Assembly: GCA_016213505.1 (NCBI GenBank)
Contig: JACRAF010000023.1
Coordinates: 54,414 to 118,413 of the forward strand
DNA length: 64,000 nucleotides
Reading direction: 5' to 3'
Source: Devosia nanyangense
Lineage (GTDB): Bacteria; Pseudomonadota; Alphaproteobacteria; Rhizobiales; Devosiaceae
The position numbers and the translations under genes are program-made. This document shows, piece by piece, positions 45,531 to 55,523 of the stretch. Within the stretch, counting starts at the first letter, position 1. Each line of letters starts with the position of its first letter. The notes beneath the pieces are model-generated. The model saw only the letters and a program-made list of their open reading frames with translations. It was not told the DNA's origin and did no database searches.

Positions 45531-48524
45531 ATGACCCGACAGGAAAAGAACGAACAGTTCTTGCTCTCCTCCTTCCTCTACGGCGGCAACGCCAGTTACA
45601 TCGAGGACCTCTACAACCGCTACAAGACCGATCCGGGGAGCATCGACCCGACCTGGGCGAGCTATTTCGGCCGGCTCGAGGACACGACCGCCGATGTCGC
45701 GGCCAACGCCGAGGGCCCATCCTGGGCCCGCGCCGACTGGCCCGAGACCGCCAATGGCGAGCTGGTTTCCGCGCTCGACGGCAACTGGGGCGAGATCGTC
45801 GTCAAGACCGGCGCGGCACTGACGCGCAAGGCCGTCGCCGAAGGCGCCGCGGCGCCCACGCCGGTCGACGTGCTGCAATCGACGCGCGATTCCATCCACG
45901 CCATCATGATGATCCGCGCCTATCGCATGCGCGGGCATCTGCATGCCGATCTCGATCCGCTGAAGCTCAAGACCGACGATCCGGCGCCCGAGCTGGACCC
46001 GGCCACCTACGGCTTCACCGAGGCCGATTACGGCCGCAAGATCTTCCTCGACAATTATCTCGGGCTCGAATTCGCGACCGTTCCCGAGATGCTGGCAATC
46101 CTGCGCCGGACCTACTGCTCGACCGTGGGCGTCGAGTACATGCACATCTCCGATCCCGAGGCCAAGCAGTGGATCCAGGAGCGCATGGAGGGGCCGGACA
46201 AGGAGATCAAGTTCACCCCGCAGGGCAAGAAGGCGATCTTCCGGAAGCTGGTCGAGGCCGAGGGTTTCGAGAAATTCCTCGACGTCAAATACACCGGCAC
46301 CAAGCGCTTCGGCCTCGACGGCGGCGAGTCGCTGATCCCGGCGCTGGAGCAGATCATCAAGCGCGGCGGGGCGTTGGGGGTCAAGGACATCGTCCTGGGC
46401 ATGGCGCATCGCGGCCGGCTCAACGTCCTCACCCAGGTGATGATGAAGCCGCATCGCGCGCTGTTCCACGAGTTCAAGGGCGGCGCCTATTACTCCGAGG
46501 ACGTCGAAGGCTCGGGCGACGTGAAGTACCATTTGGGCGCCTCGTCGGACCGCGAGTTCGACGGCAACCAGGTGCATTTGTCGCTGACCGCCAATCCCAG
46601 CCACCTCGAGATCGTCGATCCGGTGGTGCTGGGCAAGGCGCGCGCCAAGCAGGACCAGTTCGCCGCGGTCGACGGCCGCTTCATCTTCGAGACCAAGAAC
46701 ACCGACCGCTCGGTGGTCATGCCACTGCTGATCCACGGCGATGCGGCGTTTGCCGGCCAGGGCGTGATCGCCGAGTGCCTGGGGCTGAGCGGCCTCAAGG
46801 GCCACCGCACCGGCGGCTCGGTGCATTTCGTCATCAACAACCAGATCGGCTTTACCACCTCGCCGATCAACTCGCGCTCCTCGCCGTACCCCACCGACGT
46901 CGCCAAGATGATCGAGGCGCCGGTGTTCCACGTCAACGGCGACGACCCCGAAGCAGTGGTCTATGCCAGCAAGATCGCCACCGAATTCCGGCAGCGCTTC
47001 GGCCGGCCGGTGGTCATCGACATGTTCTGCTACCGCCGCTTCGGCCACAACGAAGGCGACGAGCCGAGCTTCACCCAGCCGATGATGTATTCCAAGATCC
47101 GGAGTCACAAGACGACACTGGAACTGTATTCGGAACGGCTGATCGCCGAGGGGCTGATCACGGCCGATGGCGTCGACACGCTCAAGGCCGATTGGCGGGC
47201 CCAGCTCGAAGGCGAATTCGAGGCCGGGCAGGATTTCCGCCCCAACAAGACCGACTGGCTCGACGGCCAGTGGAAGGACATGAAGAAGGCCGATGCCGAC
47301 GGTCCGCGCCGCGGCGACACCGGGGTGGCGCTCGAGGAACTGGTCCGGATCGGCACCAGGCTCACCGCCGTGCCGGCCGGCTTCACCATCCACAAGACGC
47401 TCAAGCGCTTCCTCGACAACCGGTTGGCAGCGATCGAGAGCGGGGAAGGCATCGACTGGTCGACGGGCGAGGCGCTGGCCTTCGGCACGCTCGTCGCCGA
47501 GGGGCAATCGGTTCGCCTCTCGGGCCAGGATTCCGAGCGCGGCACGTTCACCCAGCGGCACTCGGTGCTCTACGACCAGGAGACCGACGAGACCTATACG
47601 CCGCTCAACAATGTTGGACCCGAACAGCAGCGCTACGAGGTCATCAACTCGATGCTCTCGGAAGAGGCGGTGCTCGGCTTCGAGTACGGCTATTCGCTGG
47701 CCGAACCCAACACGCTGACCCTGTGGGAAGCGCAGTTCGGCGACTTCGCCAACGGCGCCCAGGTGGTGGTCGACCAGTTCATCAGCTCGGGCGAACGCAA
47801 ATGGTTCCGCATGAGCGGCCTGGTGATGCTGCTGCCGCACGGCTATGAGGGGCAGGGACCGGAACACAGTTCTGCCCGCCTCGAGCGCTATCTGCAGCTA
47901 TGCGCCGAAGACAATATGCAGGTGTGCAACTGCACCACGCCGGCCAACTATTTCCACGTGCTGCGCCGTCAGGTGAAACGCGATTTCAGAAAGCCGCTGA
48001 TCCTGATGACGCCGAAATCGCTGCTCCGCCACAAGCGGGCGACCTCGGCGCTGGCCGAGATGGGCCCGGAGAGCTGTTTCCATCGCCTGCTATGGGACGA
48101 CGCGGAAGCGCCGGGCCCCAAGAAGACGACAATCACGCTGGCCCCCGACGCGGAGATCCGCCGGGTCGTGCTGTGCTCGGGCAAGGTCTATTACGATTTG
48201 CTCGAGGACCGCGAAAAGCGCGGCCTCGGCGACGTCTATCTGCTGCGGCTCGAACAGCTCTACCCGTTCCCGGCCAAGGCCCTGCTCGACGAACTCAACC
48301 GGTTCAAGAACGCCGAGATCGTGTGGTGCCAGGAGGAGCCCAAGAACATGGGCGGCTGGGCGTTCGTCCAGCCCTATATCGACTGGGTGCTGGAACAGAT
48401 GGGCCGCACCAACGACCGGCCGCGTTATGTCGGCCGGCCGGCTTCGGCCTCGACGGCCACCGGGCTGATGCGCACCCATCTGGCGCAACTGCAGACCTTC
48501 CTCGAAGAAGCTTTCGCGAAGTAG
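45531..48524 (+). CDS. sucA: 2-oxoglutarate dehydrogenase E1 component
   Basis: Thiamine diphosphate-dependent decarboxylase of the 2-oxoglutarate dehydrogenase complex. The 997 residues are typical of alphaproteobacteria. FLYGGNASYIEDLYNRYKTD opens the protein and contains the E2-docking region. GMAHRGRLNVLTQVM, HLGASSDREFDG, FHVNGDDPEAVVYAS and YRRFGHNEGDEPSFTQP form the cofactor and substrate sites. LLPHGYEGQGPEHSSARLER and QEEPKNMGGWAFVQP are C-terminal hallmarks. The 225-base upstream gap probably has its own promoter. sucB follows 12 bases later. Confidence 0.98.
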   Translation: MTRQEKNEQFLLSSFLYGGNASYIEDLYNRYKTDPGSIDPTWASYFGRLEDTTADVAANAEGPSWARADWPETANGELVSALDGNWGEIVVKTGAALTRKAVAEGAAAPTPVDVLQSTRDSIHAIMMIRAYRMRGHLHADLDPLKLKTDDPAPELDPATYGFTEADYGRKIFLDNYLGLEFATVPEMLAILRRTYCSTVGVEYMHISDPEAKQWIQERMEGPDKEIKFTPQGKKAIFRKLVEAEGFEKFLDVKYTGTKRFGLDGGESLIPALEQIIKRGGALGVKDIVLGMAHRGRLNVLTQVMMKPHRALFHEFKGGAYYSEDVEGSGDVKYHLGASSDREFDGNQVHLSLTANPSHLEIVDPVVLGKARAKQDQFAAVDGRFIFETKNTDRSVVMPLLIHGDAAFAGQGVIAECLGLSGLKGHRTGGSVHFVINNQIGFTTSPINSRSSPYPTDVAKMIEAPVFHVNGDDPEAVVYASKIATEFRQRFGRPVVIDMFCYRRFGHNEGDEPSFTQPMMYSKIRSHKTTLELYSERLIAEGLITADGVDTLKADWRAQLEGEFEAGQDFRPNKTDWLDGQWKDMKKADADGPRRGDTGVALEELVRIGTRLTAVPAGFTIHKTLKRFLDNRLAAIESGEGIDWSTGEALAFGTLVAEGQSVRLSGQDSERGTFTQRHSVLYDQETDETYTPLNNVGPEQQRYEVINSMLSEEAVLGFEYGYSLAEPNTLTLWEAQFGDFANGAQVVVDQFISSGERKWFRMSGLVMLLPHGYEGQGPEHSSARLERYLQLCAEDNMQVCNCTTPANYFHVLRRQVKRDFRKPLILMTPKSLLRHKRATSALAEMGPESCFHRLLWDDAEAPGPKKTTITLAPDAEIRRVVLCSGKVYYDLLEDREKRGLGDVYLLRLEQLYPFPAKALLDELNRFKNAEIVWCQEEPKNMGGWAFVQPYIDWVLEQMGRTNDRPRYVGRPASASTATGLMRTHLAQLQTFLEEAFAK

Positions 48525-48536
48525 GAGCGATCAATT

Positions 48537-49859
48537 ATGGCAACTGACATCCGTGTGCCGGCGCTGGGCGAAAGCGTCACCGAGGCGACTATCGGCCAGT
48601 GGTTCAAGAAGGTGGGCGACATCGTCGCCGCCGACGAGCCGGTGGTCGAACTCGAAACCGACAAGGTGACCATCGAGGTGCCGGCCCCGTCGGCCGGGGT
48701 GCTCGAGGCGATCTCGGCCAACCCGGGCGATACCGTCAATGTCGGGGCGCTGATCGGCGCCATCGGCGAGGGGGCTGCGGCTCCTGCGCCGAAGGCCGAA
48801 GCGCCCAAGGCTGCCGAGCCGGCCTTCAAGCCGGAGCCGGCCCCGCCGGCGCCGGTCAAGAATGGCAACGGCGCCGCGCCGCCGCCGGCGCCCGCCGCCG
48901 CAAAACTGATGGAAGAAAAGGGCATCGCGCCCGCCGAAATCAACGGTTCGGGCAAGCGCGGCCAGGTGCTGAAGGAAGACGTGCTCGCCGCGATGGCCAA
49001 GCCCGCCCCGGCGGTGCAGATGCCCAGTGCGGCGTCGGGCAGCGCGGTCATCGCCCGTCCGGCCGTTGAAGCGCCGAAGGTCGTCGCGGCCGCCCCGGCG
49101 CCTGCCGCTGCTCCCGCACCGGCGCCGACGCCGCGCGCCCCGGTCGCCGTTGCCGACGAAGGGCGCGAGGAGCGGGTCAAGATGACCCGCTTGCGCCAGA
49201 CCATCGCCCGGCGCCTGAAGGATGCCCAGAACACCGCCGCCATGCTCACCACCTTCAACGAGGTGGACATGAAGCCGGTGATGGATTTGCGCGCGAGCTA
49301 CAAGGATCTGTTCGAGAAAAAGCACGGTGTGAAGCTCGGCTTCATGGGCTTTTTCACACTCGCCGTGGTGCACGCGCTGCGGGACGTCCCCAACGTCAAT
49401 GCCGAGATCGATGGCGATGACCTGGTCTACAAGAACTACGCTCATATCGGGGTCGCGGTCGGCACCGATCGCGGCCTCGTGGTTCCCGTGGTGCGCGACG
49501 CCGACAAGATGGGCATCGTCCAGATCGAGAAGGAAATCGCCCGGCTGGGCAAGCTCGCCCGCGACGGCCAGCTGGCGATGGCCGACATGCAGGGCGGCAC
49601 CTTCACCATCTCCAATGGCGGCGTTTACGGCTCCCTGATGAGCACCCCGATCCTCAATGCGCCGCAATCGGGCATTCTGGGCATGCACAAGATCCAGGAC
49701 CGACCGGTGGTGGTCGGCGGCCAGATCGTCGTTCGCCCGATGATGTATCTGGCGCTGAGCTATGATCACCGCGTCGTCGACGGCAAGGAGGCGGTGACCT
49801 TCCTCGTCCGCGTCAAGGAAAGCCTCGAGGCGCCGGAGCGTCTGGTCCTCGATCTCTGA
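48537..49859 (+). CDS. sucB: 2-oxoglutarate dehydrogenase E2, dihydrolipoyl succinyltransferase
   Basis: Core of the complex, 440 residues in three domains: lipoyl domain (1-76, lipoylated Lys43 in [12 protein letters not shown]), a Pro/Ala linker, the peripheral-subunit-binding domain near 122-160 ([16 protein letters not shown]), a second Ala/Pro linker, and the catalytic domain (about 210-440). [20 protein letters not shown] and [18 protein letters not shown] give the active-site His and Asp. It lies 12 bases from sucA and 10 bases from the SDR gene. Confidence 0.98.
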   Translation: MATDIRVPALGESVTEATIGQWFKKVGDIVAADEPVVELETDKVTIEVPAPSAGVLEAISANPGDTVNVGALIGAIGEGAAAPAPKAEAPKAAEPAFKPEPAPPAPVKNGNGAAPPPAPAAAKLMEEKGIAPAEINGSGKRGQVLKEDVLAAMAKPAPAVQMPSAASGSAVIARPAVEAPKVVAAAPAPAAAPAPAPTPRAPVAVADEGREERVKMTRLRQTIARRLKDAQNTAAMLTTFNEVDMKPVMDLRASYKDLFEKKHGVKLGFMGFFTLAVVHALRDVPNVNAEIDGDDLVYKNYAHIGVAVGTDRGLVVPVVRDADKMGIVQIEKEIARLGKLARDGQLAMADMQGGTFTISNGGVYGSLMSTPILNAPQSGILGMHKIQDRPVVVGGQIVVRPMMYLALSYDHRVVDGKEAVTFLVRVKESLEAPERLVLDL

Positions 49860-49869
49860 GGGAAAAGCG

Positions 49870-50631
49870 ATGGCCAGGAACGGCGTTCTTGTCGTAACCG
49901 GCGGCAGCCGCGGCATCGGCGCGGCGACGTCGCTCTTGGCAGCCGAGCGCGGTTGGGCCGTCGTCGTCAACTATGCTGGCAATGTCGCGGCGGCCGAGGC
50001 GGTGGTTTCGCACATCCGCAAGGCCGGCGGCGAAGCCATCGCAGTGCGCGGCGATGTCAGCCAACCCGAGGACGTCGAGCACATCTTCGCCGCCGCCGAC
50101 CGCATCGGCGTGCTCACCGGCCTGGTCAACAATGCCGGCATCATCCTGCCGGCCCAGCGGGTCGACGAGATGAATGCCGAACGCCTCGCCCGCGGTTTTG
50201 CGGTCAATGTCACCGGCTCGTTCCTGTGCGCCGGGGCGGCGGTTCGGCGCATGTCGAGCAAGTTCGGCGGCAAGGGCGGCGCCATCGTCAATCTGTCGTC
50301 GGGGGCCTCCAAGCTCGGCGGCGCCAATGTCTATGTCGACTATGCCGCCTCCAAGGGGGCGATCGACAGCTTCACCGTCGGGCTGGCGCTCGAGGTGGCG
50401 GGCGATGGCATCCGCGTCAACGCGGTGCGGCCCGGTGTCATCGATACCGAAATCCACGCCTCGACGGGCGATCCGGGGCGCGTCCAGCGCATGGCCGCGA
50501 GCCTGCCCATGGCGCGGGCCGGCACGGCCCAAGAGGTCGCCCGCGCCGTCCTGTGGCTGCTCTCGGACGAAGCCTCCTACTCCACCGGCACGACCATCAC
50601 AGTGAGCGGCGGGCGGGCCATTGTTCCCTGA
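49870..50631 (+). CDS. Short-chain dehydrogenase/reductase between sucB and lpd
   Basis: A 253-residue classical SDR. VVTGGSRGIGAATSLLA is the cofactor loop, LTGLVNNAGIILP the NNAG motif, and IVNLSSGASKLGG with Y158-x3-K162 (VDYAASKG) completes the Ser-Tyr-Lys triad. RPGVIDTEIHA follows. The position between sucB and lpd recurs in Rhizobiales, so it probably belongs to the operon, but its substrate is not known. Absence of Asp after the glycine loop suggests NADP preference, which is tentative. Confidence 0.92.
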   Translation: MARNGVLVVTGGSRGIGAATSLLAAERGWAVVVNYAGNVAAAEAVVSHIRKAGGEAIAVRGDVSQPEDVEHIFAAADRIGVLTGLVNNAGIILPAQRVDEMNAERLARGFAVNVTGSFLCAGAAVRRMSSKFGGKGGAIVNLSSGASKLGGANVYVDYAASKGAIDSFTVGLALEVAGDGIRVNAVRPGVIDTEIHASTGDPGRVQRMAASLPMARAGTAQEVARAVLWLLSDEASYSTGTTITVSGGRAIVP

Positions 50632-50719
50632 GGATTGCCGGGCTTTGTGCGGCCATGACGGTGGTCTATCGGCGCGGCAGCGACTACATATCGATCACAC
50701 TCACTGAGCGGGACCAGTC

Positions 50720-52129
50720 ATGGCGGACCAATTCGACCTCACGGTGATCGGCTCGGGACCGGGCGGCTATGTCTGCGCCATCCGCGCCGCCCAGCTCGGC
50801 ATGAAGGTGGCGGTGGTCGAGAAGATGCCGACCTTCGGCGGCACCTGCCTCAATATCGGCTGCATTCCGTCCAAGGCACTGCTGCATGCCACCGAGCTGT
50901 TCGAGGAGGCGGGGCACAGCTTCTCGCATCTGGGCATCGATATCGCGGCGCCGACGCTCAACCTGGCGCAGATGATGGCGCACAAGGACGAGACCGTCGC
51001 CGCCAACGTCAACGGCGTGTCGTTCCTGTTCAAGAAGAACAAGATCACGGCGTTCGAGGGCCTGGGCTCGCTGCTCGGCGGCGGCCGGGTGCAGATCGCC
51101 TCCGACAAGGGTGCCCCGCAGGTCATCGAGAGCAAACACATCGTCATCGCCACCGGCTCGGTGCCGGCGACGCTGCCCGGCATCGACATCGACGAGGAGC
51201 GGATCGTCACCTCGACCGGCGCCTTATCGCTGGGCGCTGTGCCCGACCGGCTGCTGGTGATCGGCGCCGGCGTCATCGGACTGGAACTGGGTTCCGTCTG
51301 GGCCCGGCTCGGCGCCAAAGTCACGGTGGTCGAGTTCCTCGACCGCATCCTGCCCGGCATGGACAGCGAGGTGGCGCGGCAGTTCCAGCGCATCCTCAGC
51401 AAGCAGGGCGTCGAGTTCCGGCTCTCGACCAAGGTCAAGTCGATCGACCGACAGGAAGACGGCTCGCTCACGGCGCGGCTCGAGCCGGCGGCCGGCGGCG
51501 ACATGGCGATCCTCGATGCCGACGTGGCGCTGGTCGCCATCGGCCGGAAACCCTTCACCCAGGGGCTCGGGCTCGAGGCGGCGGGGGTCGAACTCGACAG
51601 CCGGGGCCGCATCGTCACCGGACCGCATTACGGCACCAGCATCGAGAGTGTCTACGCCATCGGCGACGTCATCGCCGGGCCGATGCTGGCGCACAAGGCC
51701 GAGGACGAGGGCATCGCGGTGGCCGAGGTCATCGCCGGGCAGGCCGGCCACGTGAATTACGGCGCCATTCCCGCGGTGGTCTACACCAATCCCGAGATCG
51801 CCTCGGTGGGCAAGACCGAGGACGAACTCAAGGCCGAGGGCATCGACTACAAGACCGGCAAGTTTCCGTTCACCGCCAATGGCCGCGCCAAGGCGATGCT
51901 GGCGACGCAGGGGTTCGTGAAAATTCTCGCCGACGTCCAGACCGACCGGGTGCTGGGCGCCCACATCATCGGCAAGAATGCCTCCGAGATGATCGAGGCG
52001 CTGACGGTGCTGATGGAGTTCGGCGGCTCGGCCGAGGATTTGGCGCGCACCACGGCCCCGCATCCGACGCTCTCCGAAGCCATCCGCGAGGCGGCGCTGA
52101 TGTGCGGCGACGGGGCGATCCATATTTGA
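50720..52129 (+). CDS. lpd: Dihydrolipoyl dehydrogenase (E3)
   Basis: Re-oxidises dihydrolipoamide with NAD+ for the 2-oxoglutarate dehydrogenase complex. The 469 residues include the FAD loop VIGSGPGGYVCAIRAAQLG, the redox disulfide Cys43/Cys48 (GGTCLNIGCIPSK), the NAD loop VIGAGVIGLELGSVWARLG, YAIGDVIAGPMLAHKAEDEG, and HPTLSEAIREAAL with the catalytic His. It lies 88 bases after the SDR gene. The TTGAC of the next module's promoter overlaps its stop codon. Confidence 0.98.
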   Translation: MADQFDLTVIGSGPGGYVCAIRAAQLGMKVAVVEKMPTFGGTCLNIGCIPSKALLHATELFEEAGHSFSHLGIDIAAPTLNLAQMMAHKDETVAANVNGVSFLFKKNKITAFEGLGSLLGGGRVQIASDKGAPQVIESKHIVIATGSVPATLPGIDIDEERIVTSTGALSLGAVPDRLLVIGAGVIGLELGSVWARLGAKVTVVEFLDRILPGMDSEVARQFQRILSKQGVEFRLSTKVKSIDRQEDGSLTARLEPAAGGDMAILDADVALVAIGRKPFTQGLGLEAAGVELDSRGRIVTGPHYGTSIESVYAIGDVIAGPMLAHKAEDEGIAVAEVIAGQAGHVNYGAIPAVVYTNPEIASVGKTEDELKAEGIDYKTGKFPFTANGRAKAMLATQGFVKILADVQTDRVLGAHIIGKNASEMIEALTVLMEFGGSAEDLARTTAPHPTLSEAIREAALMCGDGAIHI

Positions 52130-52164
52130 CCGCGAGCCGGATTGTGCATACGTTGTGCGCACAA
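52126..52164 (+). promoter_or_regulatory. Promoter/operator of the TacAT-type module
   Basis: TTGACC (52126-52131), a 17-base spacer and TACGTT (52149-52154). A perfect 12-base palindrome TTGTGCGCACAA (52153-52164) overlaps the -10, and a further half-site ATTGTGCATAC precedes it, as expected for autorepression. Confidence 0.5.
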
Positions 52165-52180
52165 TCGTGAGGTTCGCATC

Positions 52181-52471
52181 ATGGCCGCCCGTCCTGCCGG
52201 CAAAGCCAAATCGGTCGCCAAGCCGGTCAATTTGCGCATGAAGCCCGAGACGCGGGCGCTGATCGACCGGGCCGCGGAGATCAAGGGCAAGAACCGCTCG
52301 GAGTTCATGATCGACGCCGCCGTCGCCGCCGCGCAGGAGACGCTGCTCGACCAGACGCTGATCCATGTCGATCGAGAGACATACGATTTCTACCTGAGTG
52401 TTCTTGATCAGCCGCCGAGTGGCGACGGCTACGAACGGCTGATGAAGGTGCGCGCGCCGTGGCTCAAATAG
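52181..52471 (+). CDS. DUF1778 (TacA-like) antitoxin
   Basis: A 96-residue antitoxin. VNLRMKPETRALIDRAAEIKG followed by NRSEFMIDAAVAAAQ is the ribbon-helix-helix DNA-binding domain of DUF1778. The C-terminal tail (VDRETYDFYLSVLDQPP) matches the toxin-neutralising helix of TacA-like proteins. ATG 52181 has GTGAGG upstream. The toxin gene overlaps its end by 13 bases. Confidence 0.9.
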   Translation: MAARPAGKAKSVAKPVNLRMKPETRALIDRAAEIKGKNRSEFMIDAAVAAAQETLLDQTLIHVDRETYDFYLSVLDQPPSGDGYERLMKVRAPWLK

Positions 52472-52953
52472 GGCTCGGCGGGCCGGAACTCCTCACCCAG
52501 GCGCACGACATAGCGATGTTCGCCTCCGGCAATCCGATGCTGGACAGGTGGCTCATCGAGCGCGCCTGGACCAATCAGGTCGGCCGAGCCTCGAGAACCT
52601 ATGTCGTTCTCCATGGCGGTGTCGTCGTGGGCTACTACGCCCTTGCATCCGGCGGGCTCGATCTGGCCGAAGCGCCATCGAAGTTCCGGCGCAACATGCC
52701 CGATCCGATCCCCGTTGCCGTTCTTGGGCGACTCGCCGTCGACCAAGATTTTCAAGGGCAGGGTGTGGGGTCGTGTCTGCTTCGCAACGCGGTGCTTCGT
52801 GCGCAGCAGGCAGCCGACATTGTCGGCTCGCACGGTATCCTCGTTCACGCCATCGATGAGAGTGCAAGAGCGTTCTACGTGCATTACGGCTTTGTCTCGT
52901 CACCGGCCAAGCCGATGACCCTGGTTCTTGCCTTCGCGAAATCCTCCCCTTAG
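52459..52953 (+). CDS. GNAT acetyltransferase toxin (TacT-like)
   Basis: A 164-residue GNAT enzyme. Family members acetylate the amino group of charged aminoacyl-tRNAs and block translation. NPMLDRWLIERAWTNQ at the N-terminus is characteristic. VLGRLAVDQDFQGQGVGSCL is the acetyl-CoA pyrophosphate loop, and ARAFYVHYGFVSSP contains the catalytic-site tyrosine. The GTG start overlaps the antitoxin by 13 bases, giving coupled translation. Its stop overlaps the convergent transporter gene by 4 bases. Confidence 0.9.
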   Translation: MAQIGLGGPELLTQAHDIAMFASGNPMLDRWLIERAWTNQVGRASRTYVVLHGGVVVGYYALASGGLDLAEAPSKFRRNMPDPIPVAVLGRLAVDQDFQGQGVGSCLLRNAVLRAQQAADIVGSHGILVHAIDESARAFYVHYGFVSSPAKPMTLVLAFAKSSP

Positions 52954-53921
52954 GGCTCGACGTCCGCCTCGGGCACCTTCACCCTGCTCTTGCGCCCGAA
53001 CAGCACGACGCCGATCAGCACCAGCGCGGTGCCGGCGGCGTGCCAGAGGGTGAAGGCTTCGCCGAGCACGCCGACCGCAAGGCTCACCGTCACCACCGGC
53101 GAGATGTTGCCGATGATGGCGGTGCGTTCCGGGCCGATGAGCCCGATGCCCGCCGAAATGCAGTAGGCGGGGAGGACGGTCGAGACGGTGCCGATGGCGA
53201 GCATCAGCAGCAGCCCGTGCCCATCCACCGCCAGCGCCCCGACCGGGTGGGTGAGGAGGAAATGGACGATCACCGCCGGGCCGGCGGCGCTCATGGCGAT
53301 CGAGGTGAAGAGCTGGGCGCCGAGCTTGTCGATCAGGGGCTTGGCCAGGATCTGGTAGGCCGCGTAAACCACCGAGGAGCCGAAGACCAGCGCCGACCCG
53401 AGCAGCACGTTGTCGCCGGCGACGGAAAAATCCTTCCAGAAGATCAGGGCGATGCCGACATAGCTCAAGAGCAGCGATACGACCATCACCGGTGTCACCT
53501 TGCGCGAGAAGAACATCGCTCCAAACAGCACGACGAAGAACGGGTAAGTCAGAAGGATCAGCCGGTCGAGCTGGGCGGTGATGTAGGTCAGCGCCGAAAA
53601 ATCGAGGAAGCTGGCGAGGTAGTAGCCGAGCAGGCCGACGGCGAGCGTCTGCAGCAGCGTGGTGCGGTCGAGCACGGGCGGGGCATCCGCGGCATGGTCG
53701 CGCAGCCTCCGTCGGTAGCCGAGAACGCCCACCGTCACGAAGATCGGCACGGCGACGATCATCCGCCAGGTGAGGGTGGTCACCGCGTCGATCCCGTCGA
53801 TCATGGCGAGCTTGATGACGATGCCCTTGAGGGCAAAGAACGCCGCGCCGAGAAGCGCCAGCACGAGGCCCAGCGCCTGCGCGTTGGCGGGAAGCGAAGA
53901 GGGGCTGGAAGCGGTGGTCAT
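52950..53921 (-). CDS. EamA/DMT-family transporter
   Basis: A 323-residue membrane protein with ten helices in two EamA repeats. The first contains LGAAFFALKGIVIKLAM and ends with FWKDFSV; the second contains SSVVYAAYQILAKPLI and ends VSLAVGVLGEAFTLWHAAGT. The substrate is unknown. The ATG at 53921 is preferred over an in-frame start at 53954 because it starts the family region closer to the first helix. The 186-base gap to the sulfotransferase gene probably contains its promoter. Confidence 0.88.
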   Translation of the reverse strand: MTTASSPSSLPANAQALGLVLALLGAAFFALKGIVIKLAMIDGIDAVTTLTWRMIVAVPIFVTVGVLGYRRRLRDHAADAPPVLDRTTLLQTLAVGLLGYYLASFLDFSALTYITAQLDRLILLTYPFFVVLFGAMFFSRKVTPVMVVSLLLSYVGIALIFWKDFSVAGDNVLLGSALVFGSSVVYAAYQILAKPLIDKLGAQLFTSIAMSAAGPAVIVHFLLTHPVGALAVDGHGLLLMLAIGTVSTVLPAYCISAGIGLIGPERTAIIGNISPVVTVSLAVGVLGEAFTLWHAAGTALVLIGVVLFGRKSRVKVPEADVEP

Positions 53922-54107
53922 CGGGGTTCCGTGTCTTGCCCCGCCCCAGACCACCGGTCACCCGCGCCTGAGGGCGGGGCCGGTTGCGTGAGGGGTGTCA
54001 GCCGCGCGCGATCCGGTCCCGAAGGGAGCCGATAACAATAGGTTTCGCGATGACATTGCGCGCGGTCATGACAGGGAAATACGACCGAACGTGCCAAGCG
54101 TAAAGCC

Positions 54108-55373
54108 TCAACCTGCGACTGCGGCGACAAGCGGCGCGATGAAGGGGCGGTATGCCTGGGCCATGCCGATCGAGTCGGCGTAAAGCGGTTGGCGAACCTG
54201 GGCAAAGGAGTTGGTCGGAATGCCGCGCTCGGTGCGATGGAACTCGAGGCATGCCGGGTCCCAGTCGAGCCCGCAGAAATCGAGCAGGCGACGCATGGAC
54301 GGCTCGGGGTCGGCAACGAGCTGCTCGTAGCTCACATCCAGCACCGCGCCCGGCAGGAGATCGTGCCAGTGCGCCATCATCTTGCGGTAGAGGCGATAAT
54401 AGGCAGCCAGTTCCTGCTGGTCGTAAGAATAGGCCACATTGTTTCCGCCGAACGGGCGGCGAAAGATCGTGAACAGATTGTCCAGCGGATCGCGAAGGCA
54501 GCGAATGATCCTGGCGCGCGGAAAGAGCAGTTTGATCAGGCCGATGCGCTTGAAGTTGTCGAGCTGCTTGTCGGTGAAGCGCGACTTGCCCCGGCCGTCG
54601 ATGCGCAGCGCGTCGAGCACGGGTGAGAGATACGCATTGGCCCAGGGCCGGAGGTCGGGATTGGTGGCTAGAAAGGCCGCGACGCTGCCGGCCTGCTGTC
54701 GCATCGTCCCGGCGACGCTGCCCATCAGGTGCATTTCGCCCCCTCCATATACGTCCTGGTGCGTTGCGAGGATCTGCTCGGTCAGCGTCGAGCCGGAACG
54801 AGGCAATCCGACGATGAAGATCGGACTTGCCTCGGGATCGCCCTTTCCCTCGAAGCGTCTCATCAGATCCGCGTCGAAGGTCCGAATGGTCGCATCGATT
54901 TCGGCGGCCGCGTCGTCGATCGAGTAGGTCAGCGTTCGACGGTGCTCTGCATTGGCCCGGGCGTAATAGGCGAAGGACCGGTCGATCTCTCCCAGATCCT
55001 GGAACACCTTGCCGAGCGCAAAGCCGAGCACCGCGCGGTCCTTCGGCTCGGTTGCCCGCTCGTCGAGTGCGAGCATGGCGCGCACATCATCGTTGATTTC
55101 AGTGAATCCGAAGGTGAGAGCGAGCTGCAGATAGTCTGACGCTATGCCGGGCTCGCGCATCATAATTTCGCGAAGCACCGCCAGGGCGTGTTCGAAGCGG
55201 CCAAAACGACGGTGCGTGCGATAGACTTCTCGCAGCTGAGCAACGCTTTGGGCGATGAGGGTGGCTTTCGACAGAGCGGCGATCGCTTCATCGGGCCGCG
55301 CTCTCGCATAGCCCTGGCGTGCGTGTTCCATCAACTGGTCGAAGGTTGTATCGGTCATCATCTGCCGTCCCAT
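54108..55373 (-). CDS. TPR-containing sulfotransferase family protein
   Basis: A 421-residue protein: a helical, TPR-like N-terminal half (about residues 10-145) and a PAPS-dependent sulfotransferase domain. IFIVGLPRSGSTLTEQIL (186-203) is the 5'-phosphosulfate loop, and RIIRCLRDPLDNLFTIF near 285 is the 3'-phosphate motif. No export signal is visible. Such enzymes sulfate saccharides, proteins or small molecules; the acceptor is unknown. Internal ATGs at 55361 and 55358 with GGACGG upstream are alternative starts. Confidence 0.85.
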   Translation of the reverse strand: MGRQMMTDTTFDQLMEHARQGYARARPDEAIAALSKATLIAQSVAQLREVYRTHRRFGRFEHALAVLREIMMREPGIASDYLQLALTFGFTEINDDVRAMLALDERATEPKDRAVLGFALGKVFQDLGEIDRSFAYYARANAEHRRTLTYSIDDAAAEIDATIRTFDADLMRRFEGKGDPEASPIFIVGLPRSGSTLTEQILATHQDVYGGGEMHLMGSVAGTMRQQAGSVAAFLATNPDLRPWANAYLSPVLDALRIDGRGKSRFTDKQLDNFKRIGLIKLLFPRARIIRCLRDPLDNLFTIFRRPFGGNNVAYSYDQQELAAYYRLYRKMMAHWHDLLPGAVLDVSYEQLVADPEPSMRRLLDFCGLDWDPACLEFHRTERGIPTNSFAQVRQPLYADSIGMAQAYRPFIAPLVAAVAG

Positions 55374-55523
55374 CTTGGACTGCTTTAGCCCATGAGCGGT
55401 TCGGCGACAAACTCAGGTGCTTGAGCACTTCACGTTCCGATGGAATCGGGACGCGTGCTCTATGTCTTTGATTTGTCGCGCTTCCGAAGCAGAAGACCGC
55501 TTCGCACTATTCCTGGAAACGCT

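Noticed and set aside
45429..47867. 812-codon minus-strand open frame opposite sucA
   Set aside because: Shadow of the sucA codon bias; low-complexity Leu/Glu/Asp/Arg composition, and sucA itself is certain.
50632..50719. Extra small gene between the SDR and lpd genes
   Set aside because: The open frame continues from a shadow of the SDR gene, and no independent start signal is visible.
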